A DNA stretch of 64,000 bases from the NCBI GenBank assembly GCA_023055425.1, contig JALGPY010000003.1:18411001-18475000 (forward strand). Reading direction: 5' to 3'. This DNA comes from Linanthus parryae. Taxonomy: Eukaryota > Streptophyta > Magnoliopsida > Ericales > Polemoniaceae. The notes under the pieces are model-generated. The model was not told where the DNA came from. It was given only the letters and a program-made list of their open reading frames with translations, and ran no database searches. Position 1 is the stretch's first letter; every line of letters begins with the position of its first letter. The translations under genes and the position numbers were made by a program. Positions 23,652 to 34,186 of the stretch are shown piece after piece.

Positions 23652-24214
23652 CTAAATAGAGGCCTCTCCACCTTGGTGACTAGCCGCTCCATAGATGATT
23701 TGGCTTTCAAGTCTTCGATAAAGCTTCCTTTTTTTTACTATCCCTTTATCCTCCATAACTTTTTTTGATGAGCAACAAGGTTCCTCATGACCAATGATTC
23801 CACAATAGTTACAAACCAGAGGAAGGCATTCATATTTGAATTCGATCCACGCCGATTTGTCTTCTGTAGTTTTTAGCCTAAAACCACGAGGAAGAGGCTT
23901 TGTGATATTCATCATCATCTAACTCGAACGAATTTACCATATTCCGCATCTTTGCTTGGAATTATAACATCAAGAACCTCTCCAATTTTGGAAGCATATT
24001 TTTTGATTACTTTGTCCTTGAAACAGAACACCGGTAGCTTCAAAAATTGAATCCATAATGGCGATGAATTAAAATCCACATAGTCGATTCCTGTAAGAGG
24101 ATCCCAGCGAGAAAATACTATTAGCTGGTTATTAAAAATCCACGGCCTACCTCTGAGTACCCTTTCAACATCATCTTCATTCTTGAAGCTGAAATGATAG
24201 ATTTGGGGTTGCGA
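23652..24214 (-). pseudogene. LINE-2 ORF1 DUF4283-like and zinc-knuckle parts, 5'-truncated
   Basis: From 24214 the minus strand encodes PQIYHFSFKNEDDVERVL, RGRPWIFNNQLIVFSRWD and LWIQFLKLPVFCFKDKVI (DUF4283). It then gives ITKPLPRGFRLKT, WIEFKYECLPLVC and the knuckle CNYCGIIGHEEPCC (CX2CX4HX4C). The start of ORF1 is missing: sequence upstream of 24214 belongs to Copia-2 on the other strand. Confidence 0.85.
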
Positions 24215-24216
24215 CG

Positions 24217-26116
24217 TCTATGTAAAGCATTTCCAAACAGACAAGCTCAAACCAAAGTCAGATATGTGTAAATTTGTGGGATACCCTAATGAAATGAAGG
24301 GATATTACTTCAACAATCCAGCCAAGAACAAAGTGTTTGTTGCCCGGACCGGTGTGTTTCTAGAAAGAGAATCTGTCTCCAAAGAAGCCAGTGGGAGGAC
24401 AGTAGAACTTGAAGAAGTTCAAGAACCACAAAAAACTGATCCTACTATGGAACAAGAAGAGGAACCGCAAGGTGTTGTGGAGGAACCTGTTCGAGTAAGA
24501 CAAGAACTTCATAGGTCGAGTAGGGTGCGTCAGGAGCCAGAGAGGTATGGACTTCTCTTTACTGAGACCGGTGACGCATTACTCATGCATGATGAGCCTA
24601 CTACCTACGGAGAGGTCATGGAATCCATGTACACCAACAAAGTATGTACATTGGTGGAATCAACCCAAGGGGCTCGACCCATAGGGTGAAAGTGGGTCTT
24701 CAAGAAGAAGACTGACATGGATGGCAATGTGATTGCCTATAAGGATCGGTTGGTGGCAAAAGGATTCAGACAAATTTATGGTATTGACTATGATGAAACC
24801 TTTTCCCCAGTCGCGATGACCAAATCCATTCGTATATTACTTGCTATTGCAGCTTATCACGATTATGAGATTTGGCAGATGGATGTCAAAACAGCCTTTT
24901 TGTATGGAAACATCGTTGGGGATGTGTACATGACACAACCAGAGGATTTTGAGGATCCAGAGCATGGCCATAAAGTGTGTAAGTTGCAGTGATCCATTTA
25001 TGGTTTGAAGCAATCTTCTAGGAATTGGAATCTACGTTTTGATGATGTGGTCAAAGAGTTTGGCTTCATCAAGAACGAAGATGAACCTTGTGTTTACAAG
25101 AAGGTTAGTGGGAGCTCTGTTGTGTTTCTGGTCTTATATGTGGATGACATACTACTCATTGGAAACGACATTCCTACCTTGCAATCTGTTAAAAATTGGC
25201 TAGGGAAGTTTTTCTCAATGAAAGATTAGGGATAGATCAAGGAAGCAGCTTGAACTAATTCATAGTACATATATAGATAAGGTGTTGAAACAGTTCAACA
25301 TGCAAGACTCCAAGAGATGATTCTTTCCCATGTCACATGGGATCACCCGTTCGAAGAATGATTGTCCTTCCAATGAGATTGATAAGAACCGCATGAGTAT
25401 GATTCTGTATGCTTTAGCCATATGATCTATCATGTACACCATGTTATGTACTAAATCAGATGTTTCATACGCGTTGAGTATGACAAGCAGATACCAGTCT
25501 AATCCGGGTGAGAGTCACTGGATTGCTGTCAAGAATATCCTTAGGTACTTAAGAAAAACTAAGGATGCATTCTTGATATGTGGAGGGGAGGAAGATTTAA
25601 GTATAAAGGGTTACACTGATGCAAGATTTTGAACCGACATAGATGATTTCAGATCGCAGTCAGGATTTGTGTTATGCCTAAATGGAGGAGCTGTGTGCTG
25701 GAAGAGTTCCAAGCAAGAGACAGTTGCTGATTCGACAACTGAGGTTGAGTACATTGCTGCATCGGATGCAGCATAGGATGCAACAAAGGATGCTGTTTGG
25801 ATTAGGAAGTTCATTACTGAGATTGGTGTGGTTCGTAGTATTGTGAATCCAATAGAGTTGTATTGTGACAACACTGGGACGACCGCACAACACTGGGACG
25901 ACCGCATAACAAAGGAACCCAGGTCACACCAGAAAGCCAAGCACATACTCAGGAAATTCCATCTTATTCGAGAGATCATCGATAGATGAGATGTGAAGAT
26001 ATGCTAGATTCCTACAGATAAAAATCAGTCAGATCCACTTACAAACCACTTTTTCAGCGTAATCATGATGGTACACTAGATCAATAGGCATCCGAGATGC
26101 ACCAGATTGGCTCTAG
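24217..26116 (+). pseudogene. Copia-2 integrase tail, RT and RNase H
   Basis: Homologous to Copia-1 pol, with RLVAKGFRQIYGIDYDETF, QMDVKTAFLYGNIVGD, NWNLRFDDVVKEFGF, YVDDILLIGND, GYTDARF and a RNase H tail ending DAPDWL then TAG at 26114-26116. Lesions: TGA for Cys at about 24688, TGA for Arg at about 24991, and a deletion of a dozen codons after SMKD at about 25226. Further stops occur near 25319 and 25630. A 19-20 bp tandem duplication (acaacactgggacgaccgc) lies at 25868-25910. Confidence 0.88.
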
Positions 26117-26130
26117 TGCAAGTGAGAGAC
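26117..26130 (+). other. Copia-2 polypurine tract
   Basis: TGCAAGTGAGAGAC lies directly before the 3' LTR (TGTTAGATT) and corresponds to AAGTGGGAGAC of Copia-1. Confidence 0.75.
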
Positions 26131-26288
26131 TGTTAGATTATTTAGTATGAACGTTATTTTCGCTAGAATAATCGTTCTATTATTTATAGAGATATTTAAT
26201 ATAGAGAAGTCCTTATATTACATTGGTGTTTATCTTAAATATCCATAGTCATTTATATTGATTAAAATGATGATCAACTATAGACTAG

Positions 26289-26513
26289 TACTCCCTCCGT
26301 CCCAGCCAATTCTTGAAAACTGTAATTGGGTATTATACGGGCCGAGCGATTTGATTAGCAAAAGAAAGTGAGAATATGATAATTTTTGCATGGTCTTATA
26401 GAGTAAACTTTACACTACGAGGCTATGCAAAAATCATCAAATTCTTATCTATCAAATCGCTAGGCCCGTATAATACCCAATTACAGTTTTCAAGAATTGG
26501 CTGGGACAGAGGG
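26289..26513. mobile_element. Stowaway-like MITE nested in the Copia-2 LTR
   Basis: It starts TA CTCCCTCCGTCCCAGCC and ends GGCTGGGACAGAGGG. Inverted repeats extend about 63 bp (through TTACAGTTTTCAAG and GGCCCGTATAATACC on the right arm), leaving a short centre. CTCCCTCCGT next to TA is the hallmark of Tc1/mariner Stowaway MITEs. Comparison with the Copia-1 LTR shows it inserted at the TA of ACTAGTA. The right end lacks the last bases of a perfect TIR and the second TA. Confidence 0.85.
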
Positions 26514-27483
26514 TTTTTTTGGGTAGATTGATATGGGGATATCAAGTCTAGCACATGGATATGCATTAGGGGTAATGGCATACTGGGTTGACCCACCACG
26601 AGAAGGCTACATATAAGTTATGTAAAAGTCACAAGTGCTTCTCGTAGTGACAATGGTATTGTGATCCTTAGACTTGAAATCACTAGATACTCTAGTTGTG
26701 GAGTACTGTGTTTCGAAATCGCCAAACACCACGCCGTGACTGCGTGGTAATATAGGCGGTTATCGGGCATAATAGGAAGTAAGCTTAGAGATGATAGTGA
26801 TGTAGAGATAATTTTTCCCTCCCATAACAAGTGCAAATATCCACGGACAGTCGAGGGATAATGCTTATAGAATGTCTGGCCAGACTCAAATAAATCATAT
26901 GGGATATTGATGTTATTTGCATGGATAAGCCTATTCCCAGGATCGAGAAACTATGGATTGGATATACGAGTGTGACTTGTATGTCTCGTGTCCAATCCGA
27001 ATATAGAGACAAAGTGATGATACAATACGAGTGGTCACAAGGTTTGTCGGATCACTGACTATTTCTATTGGTTGGGTGACATAGATGTGTTGCTAGACAC
27101 TGCTCTATGTTAGTAATTGTTACTACCAACTAAGTAGAAACCTATGTGATCACATGCCATATGGATTAAACTAGACTTGGGAATTAATTAGTAGGACTAA
27201 TTAAATAGAAGTATCAATACGCAACCAAAAGGAAACTTAGTAGGACTAATTTGCAATAGACTAATCCGTGTATGGACATAATTAGTATTAAAGCTAATAT
27301 GTAGTTAATAAGGAGTTATTAACTATATAATGACACTCCTAACTTATTTTCTCATAAGAGTATCATTATTGAGTGAGAGAACAAAGAAGGAGAGAGTAAG
27401 ACAAGGAGGCCGAACCCCCCCCCCACTCCCTATGATGTCTGCCTCGTGAGGCGCGCGATCTTTGAGTGTCCCGTTTGCGTGAT

Positions 27484-27599
27484 CTTCTTCTTCTTCTTCT
27501 TCTTCTTCTTCTTCTTCTTCTTCTTCTTCTTCTTCTTCTTCTTCTTCTTCTTCTTCTTCTTCTTCTTCTTCTTCTTCTTCTTCTTCTTCTTCTTCTTCT
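27484..27599 (+). repeat. (CTT)39 microsatellite
   Basis: About 39 uninterrupted CTT units, 116 bp, inside the Copia-2 LTR. The homologous place in the Copia-1 LTRs holds only a short CTTCTTCCTCTTCCTC tract. The long Glu or Leu runs that translate from it on either strand are not genes. Confidence 0.95.
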
Positions 27600-27813
27600 A
27601 GCACATAGACGTTGGAAGGACTCTACCGCAATCCTAGGCGTGGATATTCATAGAGACGTGAATAACATTCTACGTGGAGAGATCTTTTAGACAACAAGAT
27701 ACACATCGTTTCTACCCTTACCACGTTATGGTGACTTGTCCTGTGATTCATGGAAGTCTTGAACGGAAACAATTTATTGTTTTTCGCTACGTAATCCGTA
27801 TCAAAACCCTACA

Positions 27814-29089
27814 ATTACTACGATGAAAATTCAACCAGTAATGACGCAAGAAATTTTGTTATCTGGTCCCAAGAAAAGATTGATGGCATGAAGGTAGAAG
27901 AAAGTGCACACTCATATGAGTAATGTGGATGAAAGTGTTACGAAATAGAGAAAAATCGACTGAAGAGAAAAATCGACTGAAGAAAAAAAGGGAAACTAAG
28001 CTAAGGGTCAAGCTGGTCTGGCGATTACACGAGTACGTATTCACAAACCCATCTAAATGAGTTAAATAATCATGGTGATTTGTTGATTATCCCACTCATT
28101 CAAATAAGCTGATATAATTTCGTATGGTTTAAACTCATCCAAATACACCTATTATGTACAACATTTTCAGTCTTCCCGTGGATGCTATCATGTCAAGCCA
28201 AATATGGTTAGAAGAAATTACTTCTCTGTTTCTCAACTACCTGTAGTTATCAGTAAAAAGTTAAAGGAAAGAAATAACATTTTGAAAAGATCATATTACT
28301 CTCAGTCCTTTGATCTCTACACATGATTTATATAATTTCTTTGGTAGCGAGATGGAAAAAGAAATTCATGCATTTGTGCATTCCAAGGTTGCATAGTCAA
28401 TGAACATTTTCAATATTCTATATGTTCTAGATCCGTACGAAGTAGTACTGATGCACACAGTTCTTATAAAATATTTTGTTGCACCACAGGCAACAACTAG
28501 AAATAGACGTGACTCCAACAATCACAATTTTAGTTAATTTCATCTTTTTAATAGATGAATCTTTTTCATTAATAAAGGGGGATTATTGAGCAGTAAACTG
28601 AATTCATAATAACAACCCTTCACCCTTATTAGTCCTTATTGAACTTGATGAAGAAATTAGTTTATAATTTTTTAAATATTTACCGACATAAAAGATTTTT
28701 CGTAAATTATAGTGTGAGATTGGATACATATTTTCTCTCTCTTATTTTTCTACATTTCATGTAACTAGTACACCGCACAAGTTACCTCATCGGTCGAGTA
28801 AAACCAACCAACATGCTTTTTTAGAAATCATCATGTTCAAAGTATAAAATCTCTAGTTAGTTATCATGCTTTTATACGTTATGTCATGACGCTTTTTAAA
28901 GAAAGACATGACTACAAGTATTAAGTTTATTGGTGAGAAGTTGAAAAAAACTTTGTGGATCTCGCAGTTTACTCTTTCAACACAAAGGTTAATTCCACCA
29001 TAAAACACCAACCCTCAATTTTTTTTTTATTAACCAATAATAATTGAAAATTACAACAATTTTATATTAAACAAATAAAGTAAAATTGT
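27814..29089. other. Intergenic DNA, no recognised feature
   Basis: AT-rich sequence between Copia-2 and the RIC gene. No coding motif, tRNA or clear repeat is visible. It would contain any distal promoter of the RIC gene. Confidence 0.5.
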
Positions 29090-29814
29090 CCTTGTTCAAA
29101 ACCTTCTTCACCTCTCCTGCAGGAGTCTCTCTTTGGTGGTTGGTTGTCCATTTTTTCCTTTGTCTTCACCTTCTCTCTGTCTCCTCCCTCTTCTCCCTCT
29201 CCTCCCATTTTCTCTCTCATCCAGTGGACAATCCATCATCATCATCATCATCAGATCAATTGATTGATCATTATTGCAAACATCTGCAACCTTAATTCCC
29301 CAAAATCATCCACATTGTGTTTCCTTAACATTTTCTTGTTTTTGGCTCCAATGAAACCCATTTCCTGAACCCAAATCTATCAATCGAAAATAAATCCCCA
29401 CCTTATGCACAAATGTCGCTTTTATGAATCTTACAATCCAAGAAGATAAAAGATGGGGATCAAAGCTATGCACAAATCTAATGTTGCAGGAGATGTTGCT
29501 TCTCCTTATCGTACCGATTTGTTTCTCTGAAAAGGTACAATATCTATAACCCTTTTCTTGTAATTTTTCATTTTCTTTGATACAATGCAAGAAATTACCT
29601 TAGACGATGATGAATCGGATTCGTGACCTACATGAACCAGCTTGTATGTCCTACCCATTGGGGCAGGCCTGTAATTTCTCTCTTTTATCTCAATTTAGTA
29701 ATAAAACAGCTTGAATTTTGTAAAAAAAATGTGCTGTTTTTTTCGCAGGTAGATCAACCAGCTCTTCATCATTTGTTGTTGATTTTGTTGGATTGGACTA
29801 TTTGTAGTTTCATC
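29090..29814 (+). promoter_or_regulatory. Likely 5' UTR and proximal promoter of the RIC gene
   Basis: A strongly CT-rich segment (29100-29225) is followed by a short TCA repeat (29238-29251). A possible leader intron ends at TTTTTTTCGCAG near 29748, just before GTAGATCAACC. A candidate donor is GCCT|GTAATTTC near 29670. Pyrimidine-rich leaders and 5' UTR introns are common in plant genes. Transcription start and intron use are inference. Confidence 0.4.
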
Positions 29815-31031
29815 ATGGGAACCAAAATCATCTATAAAGGATTCAAGTATATCTCCCAAATCTTTGGTATCATCTCTCTCCCTCCCTCTTTGTCGAATAT
29901 TCAGTAATACAGTCGTACGAGGATATGGTACCACAAGTGATTTGCTTGATATGTGAAATTGTGAAGATTCATGGGTGATTATTGTTTTGGTACAGTTGTG
30001 AAGGAGCAGGAGATGGAGATGGAAATAGGGCACCCAACAGATGTTAAACATGTTGCACACATTGGGTGGGATGGACCTTCTAGCAGCGCACCTAGTTGGG
30101 TGGGTATTCATATGTTTTAATTATTTATTCACTTAAGAACTGCAATGTCTGAGACAGTCTGTACATACTTCAGTCATAATTCAAATAGTCTCGCAAGACA
30201 GTTATAAATATCATGTTTTTAGTTCAAGTATGACTTTTGTGGGTTCCAAGAGGGGGATCAAACCCCTAATTAAGGCATGGTCCTTACCTATAGTCCAAAC
30301 CTGTTGGGTTGACTACATTCTACCTTGTGAGTTTTGCTCCTTTTTTTCTTTCCAAGTTTTGATGGTTTTTGGCTAAAAGGGATTTTCTTTTTGATGAATT
30401 GGCAGATGAATGAGTTCAAGACTGTACCTAATTTTGCTGCCACATCTATTGCTTCTCGTAATGAAAGAGGTTCAAATTCTGCAGTTTCTACTTGGTCCTC
30501 TCAAGGTTTATTTCATCACTTTTTTCATTTCCATGATGACATCTTCAATTCATATGAGAAAAATGAGATATAGAACCGTAGGATTTAAGATTTGTGTGGT
30601 TGCGAAAATGGCTGAATGAGTACGGATTCCTTCAAGCTGGTTCATATGGAATTACATGTTCACCTCAGAAGCCATGATCTAACGTAGTTCGGGTCGGTTA
30701 GATGGATCAATATCCTAAACAACCGAAATCTTAGTCAAAGGTTACGATATAAATTTCATTAAATATTTTTGTTGATCATTTTTTTTTTCTGATATTTTTT
30801 TATGTTGCAGAATTTGAATCCATGGACAGCGAACCAGCGACGGAGACATTGAAAGACGGAGGAGAAACTCCAGCGGACCTCCCAAGAGCTCCAAGGAAAC
30901 AGAAGAGGAGGAAGAAGAAAACGTCGAGTTCCTCCCCCAAGTCTGCAGCATCAAGAGCGTCGCGAGGAGTTAAATCAAAGGCTAACTACGTCGAGGGAAG
31001 TGCCAGACCCCCTAATGTAGAGGTGATGTGA
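29815..31031 (+). CDS. RIC-type protein: ROP-interactive CRIB-motif protein, four coding exons
   Basis: Coding exons 29815-29866, 29996-30099, 30406-30505 and 30811-31031 join in frame with GT-AG introns to give 158 residues. The N-terminus reads [17 protein letters not shown]. Exon 2 holds a CRIB motif (about residues 28-43, [17 protein letters not shown]) of the ISxPxxFxHxxHVGWD class. Exon 3 starts [10 protein letters not shown], a conserved continuation after APSW. The C-terminus has a basic run ([10 protein letters not shown], about residues 113-122) followed by a Ser-rich tail. RIC proteins bind GTP-loaded ROP GTPases through CRIB and act as effectors in polarity, cytoskeleton and hormone signalling. 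Length, exon layout and the YKGFK/ISQIF start resemble the RIC9/RIC10 type. All exons are open, so the gene looks functional. Exon 1 length and the start are inferred from homology. Confidence 0.88.
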
Positions 31032-31539
31032 AAAGGAAAAAAGAAACTCTTCATGATATTGTGAAGTCCGCTAAAAGATACACTCCGTGCTACGTTTGAG
31101 GAGAGCTTATGACTAACAAGGAAATGAAGCTAATTTCAAAGGACAGATCTTCGTTGTTTTGTGTATACGTAGAGGATGAGCGAACTCGTTGTGTTGAGAT
31201 CGACATGAAAAGTGATTAAACGCCCAAAACTAGTGGGGGGAGACTAGGAGTACCGGTGATTGGTGGCCAACCACACAAGAAAATGTTACTTTTTATGTAA
31301 AAATCTTTAGGTACGATGCAGATTTTTCTAATTTCAATTTATTTATTTATTTTTCTTGTAACACGAACGAAATAATCAATGTACAAATGGGTCGGATTCT
31401 TTTAATTTGATGTGTAGTTCATTGTTTTTACTCGTTGTTGATTCTCGTAAGATTTAAGGTTTTCTTGTTTACTGCCTGTTACAATTCCCGTACCTAGCCT
31501 CCTTCAGTTGTCATGAATTTATTCATAGTGGACTAGGCC
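31032..31539 (+). other. RIC 3' UTR and downstream spacer
   Basis: AT-rich sequence after the TGA at 31029-31031 with no further open motif. A poly(A) site is plausible in 31330-31400 but cannot be fixed. The ORF does not continue. Confidence 0.4.
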
Positions 31540-32060
31540 GGTCAATGGACCACGTCAGGGGTTGGCCCAACCCATTTATAAAGGACCGTTTATTTAGGGA
31601 TGCGGTGGGTCTGCATTTCGGCCAGGGGTTGACCTAACCCATTTATATAGACCTGTTTATTTACAGATCTGGTGGGTCTGAATTTGGGTTTGGGCTTCCC
31701 GGATCAGCCTGTGCCTGGCCTATGCTGGACTATTCAATAAACCCCTCTCCAGCTCTATACTGGACTAGACCTGTCAACCAGGTCCGACCCATTTATTTAA
31801 TGGCGCGTTTTTTGTTCGTGGCTCGTGGAGTGGGCCTCTTCCGGCCCGTGCTGGCCGCAATCCTGTTAATTTACTGGACTGATGGGTCCTCCTCTTGCGG
31901 GTCCGCATTCTGGTTTGGGCCTCTCGGATCATCCTGTGGCTGGCCCATTGACTAGCCTATGATGGATTATTCAACAAACGATTCTCCACTTTATGATGGA
32001 GGTCTACACCTCCCAACCAGGTCCTACCCACTTATTTATGGGTCCAATTATGGTTCAGGC
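31540..32060. repeat. Degenerate tandem repeat, unit about 230-240 bp
   Basis: Two diverged copies share the words GGGCTTCCCGGATCAGCCTG / GGGCCTCTCGGATCATCCTG (about 31690 and 31917), TATTCAATAAAC / TATTCAACAAAC (31731, 31969) and CAACCAGGTCCGACCCA / CAACCAGGTCCTACCCA. A shorter 66-bp repeat (CCAACCCATTTATA / CTAACCCATTTATA) lies inside the first unit. It sits 200 bp upstream of the LEA2 gene. No coding content. Confidence 0.7.
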
Positions 32061-32254
32061 CCAACGATCTATCGCTCTGTGTGCTTCTATAGAAACCATT
32101 GTACCAAATGTCACTGTCACAACTTTGATAAAATCTCCAGTTTTGCCTTTTACATAGTTCTGGCTTTGTGATCATCACAATCTACACACAAGAATGTTGT
32201 TAACAACTCATTTAAAACTGCCAACTTTGAATCATAAACTTGCAATTAGGAAAC

Positions 32255-32830
32255 ATGGGAAGTGGAAAAAAACCATGTAGAGCTCTCAAAATATGTTGCA
32301 TTGTCACTGCAATTCTCTTAATCATCCTAGTACTTGTCGCCGTAATCCTGTATTTCACTCTCTTGAAGCCCAAACAGCCCACAATCACCACCCAATCCGT
32401 GACCCTCGAACAGGTCAAGCTAATGGTAGGATTCCCAATTCACATAAACGTGTCCTTGGGCTTGATTTTCACGATTGATAATCCAAATTATGGAAGTTTC
32501 AAGTACGAAAATAGCACCGCGTACGTGACCTATCGCGGGGACGATGTGGCTGAAGCTGCAGTCCCACACGACACGCTTCCAGCACAAGGGAAGCTGGACG
32601 TTAGCACGACTGTGGAGGTTTTTGGGGATAAGCTGGTTTCTAACGCTAATTTTCTACCCGATTATTTGAGCGGGTGTTTTAATTTCACTTCAAAGACGAG
32701 ATTGCACGGTAAAGTAACGGTTTTGAAGATATTCAAGATGACTGCCACTAGTTTTAGTACTTGTGACATTTCTGTGTTTTTCTTGACTAGGAATGCCTCT
32801 TCTGCCTGCACATCAAAGGTCAAGTACTGA
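32255..32830 (+). CDS. LEA2-domain NDR1/HIN1-like (NHL) protein, At1g64065-type
   Basis: An intact single-exon ORF of 191 residues starting MGSGKKPCRALK. I use the ATG at 32255; the frame opens slightly earlier at a non-ATG codon. Residues 13-37 form one strong transmembrane segment (ICCIVTAILLIILVLVAV...). A LEA_2/WHy-type domain follows, with the typical NPNYGSFKY at 76-84, YRGDDVAEA and a conserved C-terminal half. Several N-X-S/T sequons fit a signal-anchor protein with the domain outside the cytosol. The family includes NDR1 and NHL3, linked to pathogen response and membrane-wall adhesion. This member most resembles uncharacterised LEA proteins of the At1g64065 group, so its exact role is unknown. 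Confidence 0.9.
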   Translation: MGSGKKPCRALKICCIVTAILLIILVLVAVILYFTLLKPKQPTITTQSVTLEQVKLMVGFPIHINVSLGLIFTIDNPNYGSFKYENSTAYVTYRGDDVAEAAVPHDTLPAQGKLDVSTTVEVFGDKLVSNANFLPDYLSGCFNFTSKTRLHGKVTVLKIFKMTATSFSTCDISVFFLTRNASSACTSKVKY

Positions 32831-33489
32831 TTTTGCTCATAAATTTCTCGCATTAAGTTTGTAATTGGTCTGGTTTCATTCAAATTTTTGCTACATAAGG
32901 AGGTGGTGTGTTGAAACTAGGGATGTAAGAAAACCAATCAATGCGGGATGAACTCTGTGCTCGACTCGTCCATAACTCATTCAATTATGTTCGCAGAAAT
33001 AAACAAACCAATTCAACAAAAAAGTTTGTCCGATTAATAAATGAACAAACAGATGCTTTGGATTGTTCGTTGTTTATGTTTGTGAACGCTTTTGTTTACA
33101 TGTTTCATAAGTAATTTAATACACACATGTGAACATTCAAATATTAAGGGGGATACATTTTTATATTAAATAGAAGTGGATACATTTTAAAAAGCTCAAT
33201 TTTATAAATTTTTTTATGATATATTTTATGGAACATTTCAAAGTTACGCTATTGACAAAAGCAATATAGTAAAGCATATCAACTCAATAATCGGATCGAT
33301 TTCTCTCGTAATATGGGCTTATGTAATATGGGCTTATGTTCAGAATAAGACTTAATAAAATAAACTCAACCAACTTAAAGTTTATTCACCTCAGGTTCGT
33401 GTTTGTTCGATTATTCCTTAGTTAAAAAAAGTCAAACTCAAACAGCAGTTTTCACTTCGGCTCAATTATTAAAGCCTTTGTTGAAAGTA
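32831..33489. other. Intergenic DNA after the LEA2 gene
   Basis: AT-rich, with no gene or clear repeat. It contains the 3' UTR of the LEA2 gene at its left end. Confidence 0.5.
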
Positions 33490-34186
33490 TAGTTTTAAAA
33501 ACCGGCCAGTTCGACCAATTGAACCGGAGCTCGACCGGTTCGGTTCGGATGTTGGACCGTCCGTGCAAAAAATAAGTCAAGATCACGGTTTAACCACTGA
33601 ATCACGAACCCGGCCGGCCCAATGGTTCGCTGACTCACTGAATGTGAAAATCTGCCTACGCGAAGAATTGAACTTGTGACGGACCGCACTCTGCATAACA
33701 ACTTTAACCACTGAACCACCGTTGCATTTGTGATTGGAAGGGAAATATATAGATTATAATTAGAACTTTTATTCTTTTAACTAATCATCACTTTCTCAAA
33801 CCAATATTGTATTTTATGTTTAAGTAAAGCTAATAAATAAAAAATCATTAAATATACGACTCGTTTATTGCTTGATTTTTAGTAACTATTTGTTCTTCAG
33901 CTCAATAAAAGACAACTGTAATAATTCTTAATTTATTTATATGTATACTAAATGTGAGCATTTATATAAGTTATCGTGCAAAATGAACTTAAATAATGTT
34001 ATTGTAGGGTATTTGATCAATATCCTAGTAGCATTCAAGTCTTTTTTAGACTATTTTTCATTATGTTTACTATTTTCTGTATAAAAAATAAAAAATATTA
34101 TATTATTTAATAAACGTGCAATTGAACCGGTCCAACCATGAACAGGTGCCTCACCATTTCGATGGCCGGTCCGATTTTTAAAACTA
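33490..34186. mobile_element. Non-autonomous element with TAGTTTTAAAAAYCGG inverted ends
   Basis: The left end TAGTTTTAAAAACCGGCCAG and the right end CCGGTCCGATTTTTAAAACTA are inverted repeats of about 20 bp with few mismatches. The interior is noncoding, GC-rich near the ends (repeated CGGTTCGGTTCGG-like words) and AT-rich in the centre. At 33650-33725 the minus strand shows a tRNA-like pattern (GGTGGTTCAGTGGTTAAAG ... AGTTCAATTC), suggesting a SINE-like insertion or origin. Superfamily is not determined, and target duplications are unclear. Confidence 0.55.

Larger units (their letters stand above)
15267..24214 (-). mobile_element. LINE-2: decayed L1-type LINE, split by a solo LTR and truncated at its 5' end
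   Basis: On the minus strand the order is a 5'-truncated ORF1 (DUF4283-like, CCHC), then ORF2 endonuclease, RT, zf-RVT and RNase H, as in LINE-1. ORF2 is split by 3.5 kb of noncoding LTR-like DNA at 16922-20427. The 5' end stops abruptly at about 24214 against a copia fragment in the opposite orientation. Several frameshifts are present, but the RT active site is intact. Confidence 0.9.
24217..27813 (+). mobile_element. Copia-2: 5'-truncated relative of Copia-1
   Basis: Plus-strand similarity to Copia-1 starts inside the integrase (YVK.FPNRQAQTKVR.. DMCKFVGYPNEMKG) and runs through RT, RNase H and PPT to a 3' LTR. The 5' LTR, gag, protease and most of integrase are absent. The orientation is opposite to Copia-1. 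The left edge abuts the truncated LINE-2, suggesting one deletion removed the ends of both elements. Confidence 0.9.
26131..27813 (+). repeat. Copia-2 3' LTR with two internal expansions
   Basis: It runs from TGTTAGATTATTTAG to ...TATCAAAACCCTACA, matching the reverse complement of the Copia-1 LTR, including CTATAGACTAGTA and the region near TTTGCGTGAT. It is longer because a 225-bp MITE sits at 26289-26513 and a 116-bp CTT tract at 27484-27599. Confidence 0.85.

Noticed and set aside
27344..27690. Open frames made of long Glu or Leu runs
   Set aside because: Pure translation of the (CTT)39 tract on either strand, with LTR sequence at both ends.
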